Shown in pieces: positions 58,898 through 64,000 of a stretch of DNA of 64,000 bases. A program made the position numbers and the translations under genes. Every line of letters begins with the position of its first letter. The first letter of the stretch is position 1. The notes beneath the pieces are model-generated. The model ran no database searches. It worked only from the letters and a program-made list of their open reading frames with translations, and had not been told where the DNA came from. Source of the DNA: Streptomyces minutiscleroticus (GTDB lineage: Bacteria; Actinomycetota; Actinomycetes; Streptomycetales; Streptomycetaceae). The DNA is taken from NCBI RefSeq assembly GCF_014650875.1, contig NZ_BMVU01000015.1, forward strand, positions 62,001 to 126,000. The letters are read 5' to 3'.

Positions 58898-59315
58898 GGC
58901 GTCCCACCTCACAGTCCTCGCTCCGGACCGTGCGGGGTCCGGTCGCCGGGCCACCGCGGCGGGGCGCGGCCGTCCGCACGGCGGCAGGACGGCGCGCCCC
59001 CGATGGCGCGCCCCTGCCGGGTGCGGGGACGAAACCCCTGGTGGCATGGATCGGCAGGCTAGTTGGAGGTCGTTTCCGGGACGTTAACCGCCACGCCGTC
59101 CGCGTCCGGGTGGCCGCCGGGCGTGCACGGGGCCGCCGCCGGCCCGGAAACCGCGGCGACCTGCCGCCCGGCACCCCGCGGTCCGTGCCGCGCACGGCGC
59201 CGCGGCCGCCTCCCCGCGGTGCGGACGGTCTACGACGTGCGGAGCCCCGCACCGCGGCGCACGGACGCCACGCATGCGGCATGCGGGTTCGGCGCCACCG
59301 GGTGCGGGGCCCGCG
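58898..59315. promoter_or_regulatory. Urease leader and spacer, with a duplicated antitoxin gene end
   Basis: The right-to-left urease promoter lies here: a minus-strand TAGCCT -10-like box at 59056-59061 places transcription start near 59050 and gives a leader of about 150 bases. To the right, CTACGACGTGCGGAGCCCCG (from 59230) resembles CTACGACGTCCGGGGCCCGC at 59316, the antitoxin gene end with its stop codon, so a diverged copy of that end lies 86 bases away. No gene is seen. Confidence 0.5.
59072..59087 (-). promoter_or_regulatory. GlnR-type nitrogen-control box upstream of ureA
   Basis: On the minus strand TTAAC, six bases (GTCCCG) and GAAAC match the GlnR consensus GTNAC-N6-GAAAC except at the first base. 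It lies about 12 bases upstream of the -10-like TAGCCT box of the urease promoter. Urease genes are known GlnR targets in S. coelicolor. Confidence 0.75.
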
Positions 59316-59594
59316 CTACGACGTCCGGGGCCCGCGGTGCTCCGCCGCGATGCCGAACCGCTGCTGTTCGCGGGGAGCGGACGCGACGTCGTGCACGTGC
59401 GAGACCGAGCTGACCATCCGCTCGTCCGCCGGCTTGTCGAGCTCTTCGAGTCGTCCCAGGTCGGCGGCGGAGACGAGGGCGACGAGGGGCTTGCCGTGCC
59501 GGGTGACGACGACGCGCTCGCCGCCGTACACCACGCGGTTGATCAGATCGGCGAGTTCAGCCCTGGCTTGCGTCACCGGAATCTCGTAGGCCAT
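59316..59594 (-). CDS. Phd/YefM-family antitoxin (orphan)
   Basis: A 92-residue protein whose first 60 residues are a Phd/YefM antitoxin domain: MAYEIPVTQARAELADLINR, VVYGGERVVVTRHGKPLVAL and VSAADLGRLEELD. Such proteins bind operator DNA through the N-terminal part and neutralise a toxin (RelE/YoeB or Doc) through the tail. No toxin gene is next to it, so it is an orphan or has taken a purely regulatory role. The start is ATG at 59594; an upstream ATG ATG pair (59601-59606) would add three or four residues. It is divergent from clpP. Confidence 0.85.
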   Translation of the reverse strand: MAYEIPVTQARAELADLINRVVYGGERVVVTRHGKPLVALVSAADLGRLEELDKPADERMVSSVSHVHDVASAPREQQRFGIAAEHRGPRTS

Positions 59595-59612
59595 GCTCCC
59601 CATCATAACGTC

Positions 59613-59642
59613 ATGTACGTCCTGTACATTTTTTACAGGACG
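59613..59642. promoter_or_regulatory. Nested palindromic operator between antitoxin and clpP genes
   Basis: ATGTAC and GTACAT form a perfect dyad around GTCCT (59613-59629). CGTCCTGTA (59618-59626) and TACAGGACG (59634-59642) form a second perfect dyad around CATTTTT. TGTACA, the core motif recognised by E. coli YefM, is at 59623-59628, with TGTACG at 59614. It is the most AT-rich spot nearby, 19 bases from the antitoxin start and 21 from the clpP start, so both promoters must overlap it. Confidence 0.82.
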
Positions 59643-59663
59643 CCATCGGAGGAGGCGTGTGCC

Positions 59664-60293
59664 ATGACCCGACCGTCCGCCCGCTACGTGCTGCCCGAGT
59701 TCACCGAACGCACCAGCACGGGGGCCCGCACCATGGACCCGTACTCCAAGCTGCTGGCCGAGCGGATCGTCTTCCTCGGCACCCCGGTCGACGACACCGC
59801 GGCGAACGACGTCATGGCCCAGTTCATGCACCTCGAGCACCAGGCCCCCGACGAGGACATCTCCCTCTACATCAACTCCCCCGGCGGCTCGTTCAGCGCG
59901 ATGACCGCGGTCTACGACACGATGCAGTTCGTCACCTGCGACGTGGAGACGGTCTGCCTGGGGCAGGCGGCGTCCGCCGCGGCGGTGCTGCTCGCGGGCG
60001 GCGCGCCGGGCAAGCGGCTGGCGCTGCCGGGCTCGCGCGTGCTGATCCACCAGCCCTCGCTCGCCGAGCCGGTGCGGGGACAGGCGTCGGACCTGGCCGT
60101 CCAGGCCGAGGAACTGCTGCGCACGCGCGGGAGGCTGGAGGAGATGCTGGCCCGGCACACGGGCCGCGACCGCGAGCGGATCGGCGCGGACATCGAGCGG
60201 GACCTGATCCTGGACGCGCCTGCGGCCGTCGAGTACGGGATCGTCGACCACGTCGTCACCGGCCGCAAGGCCTCCGCCCCCGGCGCGAGGTGA
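59664..60293 (+). CDS. clpP: ATP-dependent Clp protease proteolytic subunit (accessory paralogue)
   Basis: A 209-residue ClpP serine peptidase. The triad is Ser104 (LGQAASAAAVLL), His129 (VLIHQPSL) and Asp180 (DIERDLIL). INSPGGSFSAMTAVYDTM is the substrate-groove strand. GQAASAAAVLL replaces the GQAASMGAFLL of the main ClpP1/P2 subunits, so this is an accessory paralogue, perhaps the ClpP5 type. GGAGGAGG at 59649-59656 supports ATG at 59664. It starts 69 bases from the divergent antitoxin gene and is followed after seven bases by a small hypothetical gene. Confidence 0.94.
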   Translation: MTRPSARYVLPEFTERTSTGARTMDPYSKLLAERIVFLGTPVDDTAANDVMAQFMHLEHQAPDEDISLYINSPGGSFSAMTAVYDTMQFVTCDVETVCLGQAASAAAVLLAGGAPGKRLALPGSRVLIHQPSLAEPVRGQASDLAVQAEELLRTRGRLEEMLARHTGRDRERIGADIERDLILDAPAAVEYGIVDHVVTGRKASAPGAR

Positions 60294-60300
60294 GGGGCCG

Positions 60301-60609
60301 ATGCTGCCGCCCGAGCTGCCCCCGCTGCCCGCCCTGACCCGCGCCGAGGGCGAACTCGTCGACCGCTACCTGGAGGTGGCCGACCTCCTCGGCCGGATCA
60401 ACCCCGCCCGCGCCGGCGACACCTACCGCGGACTCCGCGCCGCCCAGGCCCTGGTGGCCCGGGCGGCCCAGCTGCGCGACGCGCTGGCGCTCATGCACCG
60501 GCGGGGCGAGACCGAGCTGCACGCGACGACCCTGGCGCGGGCGCTGCGGGTGCTCGACGGCGAACGCAGGACGGCCCGCGTCCTGTTGCCCCCGGACGCC
60601 CCGGACTGA
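60301..60609 (+). CDS. Small hypothetical protein co-transcribed with clpP
   Basis: A 102-residue mostly helical protein starting seven bases after the clpP stop, so certainly in the same operon. Sequence landmarks are LTRAEGELVDRYLEVADLLGRINPARAGDTYRGLRAAQALVARAAQLRDALALMHRRGETELHATTLARALRVLDGE. I see no named domain, signal or membrane segment. Possible roles as a ClpP adaptor or regulator are guesses based only on the operon. Confidence 0.75.
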   Translation: MLPPELPPLPALTRAEGELVDRYLEVADLLGRINPARAGDTYRGLRAAQALVARAAQLRDALALMHRRGETELHATTLARALRVLDGERRTARVLLPPDAPD

Positions 60610-61004
60610 CCGGCTGCGCACCGCCGGGACCCGCCGGACCCGCGTCCGCAGCATCCGCCCCACGTGCCGGCACCCCCGGGCGCGGTTTCAAACGGCCCGA
60701 ACGGCTTACCCCCTCCCGGCGTAGCCGACCACCCTTTTTTCGGCGGAGAAAAGTTGCGCGAAGCGTCTGCGCACAGACCGGAATTGGGCGCTCCGACGCT
60801 GGTACGGCGGTCCACGACCCTTACGTCGGTGACGTGAGAACCGGGGTGTCCACCCGAACAGGCGAGTGGTGAGTAACAACACAAATCGCCGATTCCGTTC
60901 GTGGTTTCCGAGATCGGTGAGCCAAGATCCGTAGCGACGACAAGCCCCCGCCGAGGCGGCGGGGCGGTCCGGGCGGACGCCGAGTCCTGCCGCCGCCCGG
61001 ACGA
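60610..61004. promoter_or_regulatory. Long upstream region of the riboswitch-controlled NlpC/P60 gene
   Basis: A gap of 573 bases before the next gene, the last part of which is the riboswitch. It includes a CCTTTTTTCGGC stretch near 60732 and AT-richer sequence at 60870-60885 that may hold the promoter. A hairpin CCCCGCC with GGCGGGG lies near 60945-60964. A perfect 10-bp hairpin has GTCCGGGCGG (60967-60976) pairing with CCGCCCGGAC (60993-61002). No gene is seen. Confidence 0.5.
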
Positions 61005-61172
61005 CCGGTCGACAGAAGTGGATCGGCAGGAGTGGAGGACCCAAGCACGACGGGTCGCCGGAACGGTCACGCCATGACCGGGCCGAGCAGCCCTTGGGGT
61101 GAAGCCGCGTCAGCGGCCGGGCAACTTCGCCAGCCCGAATCCGACAGGTCATCCTTCACAGGCGGCTGACGA
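61005..61172 (+). ncRNA. c-di-AMP riboswitch (ydaO/kimA type)
   Basis: The leader shows the conserved strings of this riboswitch class: GGAGGACCCAA (61034-61044), CTTGGGGTGAAGCC (61093-61106), GGGCAACTTCGCC (61119-61131) and AGCCCGAATCCGACAGG (61132-61148), close to the NlpC/P60 start. In Streptomyces c-di-AMP riboswitches precede rpf and NlpC/P60 cell-wall hydrolase genes, which fits. High c-di-AMP should turn the gene off. Boundaries are approximate. Confidence 0.85.
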
Positions 61173-61182
61173 AGGGTTGCGC

Positions 61183-61656
61183 ATGACTGCGCTCAATCGT
61201 GTCCCGTCGCTGATCACCCGGGCCGGCACCGCCTCGGCCCTCACCATCGCCGCCGTCGGCGGCTCCCTCGTGGTCCCCGGTCTCGCGTCCGACGCGCAGG
61301 CGGCCACCAGCGCGACGAAGGCACTGCAAGTGGCCGCCTCCAAGAAGGGTGCCCCCTACAAATACGGCGCCACGGGGCCGAGCCGCTTCGACTGCTCCGG
61401 CCTCACCCAGTACTCGTACAAGAAGGCGGGCAAGAAGCTGCCCCGCACGGCCGCGCAGCAGTACAACAAGACGCGCCACATCTCCGCTTCGAGCCGCAAG
61501 CAGGGGGACCTCGTCTTCTTCCACTCGGGCCGGAGCGTGTACCACGTCGGCATCTATGCCGGGAAGGGGCGGATCTGGCACTCTCCGAAGACGGGGGACG
61601 TGGTGAAGCTGCAGAAGATCTGGACGAAGAGCGTCTGGTACGGCCGCGTCAAGTGA
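61183..61656 (+). CDS. Secreted NlpC/P60 peptidoglycan hydrolase
   Basis: A 157-residue exported cysteine peptidase. The signal peptide is residues 1-40, ending SDAQA-A. The NlpC/P60 domain has catalytic Cys71 (SRFDCSGLTQYSY), His121 (VYHVGIYAGKG) and a third polar residue, His133 (IWHSPKTG). It should cleave D-Glu-meso-DAP-type bonds in stem peptides (LL-DAP in Streptomyces) and take part in spore germination or wall turnover. The preceding c-di-AMP riboswitch ties its expression to wall or osmotic signalling. It has no SH3 or LysM domain. Confidence 0.93.
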   Translation: MTALNRVPSLITRAGTASALTIAAVGGSLVVPGLASDAQAATSATKALQVAASKKGAPYKYGATGPSRFDCSGLTQYSYKKAGKKLPRTAAQQYNKTRHISASSRKQGDLVFFHSGRSVYHVGIYAGKGRIWHSPKTGDVVKLQKIWTKSVWYGRVK

Positions 61657-61743
61657 GCCGGTGACCTGGGGGACGGCGCCGGTGAACACGTCGCCGTCCC
61701 CCTCCCGGGCTTGATTGCCCGCTCAACGGGTTACCAGTTCCAC

Positions 61744-62400
61744 ATGACCGACCACCGTCACCACTCGGAGCGCAACGAGACGCGCTTGGAGCGGGCCGAC
61801 CGAAACTTCGTCGAGCTCCTCCAGGAACTGCGGGTCACGCAGACCGGCGTGCAGATCCTCTTCGCCTTCCTGCTCTCCCTCGCCTTCACTCCCCGCTTCC
61901 CGTCCCTGGACGACATGCAGCGGACGACGTACGTGGTGACGCTCCTGCTGTCGGTCCTGGCCGCGGCGTTGTTCACGGCGCCCGCCGCGGTGCACCGCAT
62001 GCTCTTCCAGCAGGGCGCCAAGCCGCAGATCGTGCACGTGTCGTCGCATCTCGCGCGGATCGGCATGATGGTGCTCGCGCTCGCGCTCACCGGCTCGGTC
62101 CTGCTCGTGAGCGACGTGGCGCTCGGCCGGACGGGCGGCGTGATCGCCGGCGCGGGCACCCTGCTGGTCTGCGTCGGACTGTGGCTCATGGTGCCCCATC
62201 TGGTGGGCCGCGCGATCGACAGGGAGAAGAGCCGGGAGAGGAGCAGAGACGGGGGCGGCCCGGTCGACGCCCGGACCGGCACGGACGAGGACGGGAACGA
62301 CCCCGACCAGGACGGGAACGACGCCGACGAGGACGAGAAGGGCGTCGGCGGGGGCGGGAAGCGCTCCGGCGGGGGCGGGAACGGCTCGGACCAGGGCTAG
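61744..62400 (+). CDS. DUF6328 family membrane protein
   Basis: A 218-residue protein with four membrane helices (about residues 33-50, 60-80, 102-122, 128-150) after a charged start, MTDHRHHSERNETRLERADRN. The core ELLQELRVTQTGVQILFAFLLSLAFTPRF is the signature of the actinobacterial DUF6328 family, whose function is unknown. The last 45 residues are a low-complexity Asp/Gly tail made by a 21-bp coding repeat. No clear ribosome-binding site precedes ATG at 61744; a TTG at 61711 is also in frame. Confidence 0.82.
   Translation: MTDHRHHSERNETRLERADRNFVELLQELRVTQTGVQILFAFLLSLAFTPRFPSLDDMQRTTYVVTLLLSVLAAALFTAPAAVHRMLFQQGAKPQIVHVSSHLARIGMMVLALALTGSVLLVSDVALGRTGGVIAGAGTLLVCVGLWLMVPHLVGRAIDREKSRERSRDGGGPVDARTGTDEDGNDPDQDGNDADEDEKGVGGGGKRSGGGGNGSDQG
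62284..62388 (+). repeat. 21-bp coding tandem repeat at the DUF6328 C-terminus
   Basis: Five in-frame 21-base units start at 62284, 62305, 62326, 62347 and 62368. Units 1-3 encode DEDGNDP, DQDGNDA and DEDEKGV; units 4-5 encode GGGGKRS and GGGGNGS. A further DQG and the stop TAG follow. Two sub-families are visible, so expansion happened more than once. Confidence 0.85.
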
Positions 62401-62492
62401 CCGGCGGTGCGGGACCTCCGCCGCCCTCGGGTACCGCTCGGGGAGCCGGACGCATCCGCCTCCTCAGGCGGCCGGCGAACCCCGGCGCCGCC

Positions 62493-62951
62493 TCACGACT
62501 TGTGCCGGTTCCCCGCCGCCAGGCTCTTTGCCGCGGTCGTCCACGGCAGTTCGATCGCCACCGTCTTGCCGCCCTCGCGGGTGGGGCGGACCGTCAGCCG
62601 GCCCCCGGCCTCCGCGGCCAGGCTGCGGATGATCACCATGCCCCGGCCGTTGTCCTGCTGGACGGCGGCCGGCAGCCGTTTCGGGAAACGGGGGTGACTG
62701 TCGGTGACGCCGACGCGCAGCCGCTCGTCGCGGTCGAGCGCGACGTCGACGGTGAAGGTGGGCGACTGCCCGAAGGTGTGCTGGACGGCGTTGGTGGCCA
62801 GTTCGGACACGATGAGGCGGACGGTGTCGGCGATCTCGGCGTCACCGGGCATGCCCCACTCGGCGAGCACGGTGATGACGTAGTTGCGGGCCACGGAGAC
62901 CGAGGCAGGCTCGCTCGGCAGAGTGACGGATGCTTCCTGGTGGTCTGCCAT
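62493..62951 (-). CDS. RsbW-like anti-sigma/ATP-binding protein (HATPase_c)
   Basis: A 152-residue GHKL ATPase-fold protein of the anti-sigma factor kinase type. The N box is VSELATNAVQHTFGQSP (about residues 48-64), the Mg/adenine loop is VGVTDSHPRFPKRL, and the G box is DNGRGMVIIRSLA. Many Streptomyces copies sit next to WhiJ-like XRE regulators, as here (divergent, 252 bases apart). It may bind or phosphorylate an anti-anti-sigma factor, or act with the regulator; the partner is unknown. ATG at 62951 starts MADHQEASV. Confidence 0.85.
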   Translation of the reverse strand: MADHQEASVTLPSEPASVSVARNYVITVLAEWGMPGDAEIADTVRLIVSELATNAVQHTFGQSPTFTVDVALDRDERLRVGVTDSHPRFPKRLPAAVQQDNGRGMVIIRSLAAEAGGRLTVRPTREGGKTVAIELPWTTAAKSLAAGNRHKS

Positions 62952-63203
62952 GGCGACGTCGTCCCTTTCCCACGGGACCGGAGTGGCGACAGCGGAGCGG
63001 TTGACCCGAGTACGGTCCCGGACTCGGTGCTTCGCGCAAGACTGCCACTCCGCGACCCGTCACGGGCGGCGATCCGCCAAGATGTGCATATATCTGTCGC
63101 TCGAAGCGGTGAACTCTGCCGCGACCGACCGTATTTGGGCGAACGCCCTGCCCATCCTCTACCGTCGCCGTGGACAAGCGCGTGCCGGGCGGAGGGAGAC
63201 GCC
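62952..63203. promoter_or_regulatory. Divergent promoter region of RsbW-like and WhiJ-like genes
   Basis: No gene. TGTGCATATATCTG (63083-63096) is the only AT-rich island and probably contains a -10 element or operator. A second AT-richer string, CGTATTTGGGCG (63129-63140), lies nearer the WhiJ-like gene, whose ribosome-binding site is GGAGGGAG at 63191-63198. Confidence 0.45.
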
Positions 63204-64000
63204 ATGCAACACGGTCCCGCGGTGCGCCGCCGCAAGCTCGGTGCCGAGCTGCGCGCCCTGCGCACCCGTGCGGGTCTCACGAGCGACGAGGCCGCCCGGC
63301 GGGTCGGCTGGCACCAGTCGAAAGTCAGCCGGATCGAGACGGGGCGCAGCGGCGTCAAGCCGTCCGACGTGCGGCTGCTCCTGGACGCCTACGACGTACG
63401 CACGCCGGAGGTGCGGGAACTGCTGGTCGTGCTGGCCGGCTCCGACGAGGGCGGCCGGCACCACTGGTGGCACGCCTACAGGGGACTGCTGCCCCAGGCG
63501 TACCGGGACTTCATCAGCCTGGAGTCGCAGGCCTGCGCGATGCGCACCCTGGAGACCTCTGTGGTGCCCGGTCTGCTGCAGACACCGGAGTACGCCCGCG
63601 AGGTCACCCGGGCCACCGTGAAAGGGCTCCCCGACGGCAAGCTCGACGCGCTCGTGGAGGTCCGGCGGGCCCGCCAGGACGTGCTGCGCTCGCAGCGCCC
63701 GCTGCGGCTGAGCGCCGTGCTCGACGAGGCCGTACTGCGCCGTCCGGTCGGCGGCCCGGAGGTGATGGGCCGGCAGCTGGAGCGGCTCCGGGAGGCGGCT
63801 TCGCTCCCCCATGTGCGCCTGCAAGTGCTCCCGTACGGGGCGGGTGTCCACGTCGGTGTCACCGGCCCCTTTGTGATTCTTTCCTTCCCGAGCACATCTG
63901 ACCTGGATGTAGTTGTTCTCGACCACTTGACGAGTAGCCTCTATCTCGAACGGAAAGAGGACCTCGACGCTTACAGCGAGGCCTTCAACTCCCTTCGGAT
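63204..64000 (+). CDS. WhiJ-like XRE regulator (Scr1/DUF5753 family), 3' end outside window
   Basis: The first 265 residues of a WhiJ-type regulator. The XRE helix-turn-helix (about 8-62) is LGAELRALRTRAGLTSDEAARRVGWHQSKVSRIETGRSGVKPSDV. The DUF5753 part follows: ISLESQACAMRTLETSVVPGLLQTPEYAREV, RQDVLRSQRPLRLSAVLDEAVLRRPVGG and QVLPYGAGVHVGVTGPFVILSFP. Such genes usually have a small DUF397 gene downstream and an RsbW-like gene nearby; the latter is present, and the former would lie outside the window. ATG at 63204 has GGAGGGAG upstream. Codon use near the cut end (63868-63964) is much less GC-rich. Confidence 0.9.
   Translation, partial: MQHGPAVRRRKLGAELRALRTRAGLTSDEAARRVGWHQSKVSRIETGRSGVKPSDVRLLLDAYDVRTPEVRELLVVLAGSDEGGRHHWWHAYRGLLPQAYRDFISLESQACAMRTLETSVVPGLLQTPEYAREVTRATVKGLPDGKLDALVEVRRARQDVLRSQRPLRLSAVLDEAVLRRPVGGPEVMGRQLERLREAASLPHVRLQVLPYGAGVHVGVTGPFVILSFPSTSDLDVVVLDHLTSSLYLERKEDLDAYSEAFNSLR

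Noticed and set aside
59316..59594. A complete toxin-antitoxin pair at the antitoxin gene
   Set aside because: No RelE, YoeB or Doc-like frame lies on either side; the neighbours are urease genes and clpP.
1..64000. tRNA or rRNA genes, insertion sequences, prophage or integrative-element modules
   Set aside because: I looked for T-loop strings, transposase or integrase domains and phage proteins and found none.

Overview
The window is a very GC-rich stretch of an actinomycete chromosome, almost certainly Streptomyces. This rests on the codon bias, frequent GTG and TTG starts, ATGA or GTGA gene overlaps, and many Streptomyces-type families (DUF6397, DUF6213, DUF6328, RppA, MurT/GatD, WhiJ-like regulators). 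From memory, the gene order resembles the left-arm region of S. coelicolor that runs from the xylAB genes through rppA to the urease genes. I saw no insertion sequence, prophage, CRISPR array, tRNA or rRNA. The helicase at the left edge and a WhiJ-like regulator at the right edge are cut by the window.

Layout. 1-10 kb: helicase end, acyl-CoA thioesterase, DUF6397 protein, roadblock protein, PPOX oxidoreductase, methyltransferase and small hypothetical or membrane proteins, separated by repeat-rich spacers. 10-14.3 kb: divergent xylA and xylB plus a ROK regulator. 15-19.5 kb: secreted amidase, then a GAF-domain regulator, aldehyde dehydrogenase and DUF779 protein. 19.5-26 kb: phosphodiester glycosidase, a glycerophosphodiester phosphodiesterase, and a three-gene acyl-CoA dehydrogenase operon. 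26-32 kb: XRE regulator divergent from a thioredoxin-reductase-like flavoprotein with a 32-bp dyad between them, then ATP-dependent DNA ligase with a NUDIX protein, succinate-semialdehyde dehydrogenase and DUF6213. 32-36 kb: TenA-like protein divergent from the pigment operon rppA-P450-momA. 36-43 kb: acyl-CoA dehydrogenase with its divergent TetR gene, deformylase, murT-gatD, phosphofructokinase and CtaG-like protein. 43-47.5 kb: LytTR response regulator, small membrane protein, sodium:solute symporter and LytS kinase in one operon. 47.5-54 kb: Lrp regulator, dimethylargininase-ornithine aminotransferase pair, acyltransferase, epimerase and a secreted peptidase. 54-59 kb: urease genes ureABC-F-G-D with a GlnR-like box upstream. 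59-64 kb: YefM/Phd-type antitoxin divergent from clpP across a nested palindrome, a c-di-AMP riboswitch controlling an NlpC/P60 hydrolase, DUF6328, an RsbW-like ATPase and a WhiJ-like regulator.

The most unusual structural feature is a set of short tandem repeats (18-37 bp units, 2-6 copies) placed at gene 3' ends. Many begin inside or next to the stop codon, and two have become part of coding sequence (the DUF779 N-terminus and the DUF6328 C-terminus). The other strong leads are regulatory: the antitoxin/clpP operator, the XRE operator, the TetR operator and the urease GlnR box.
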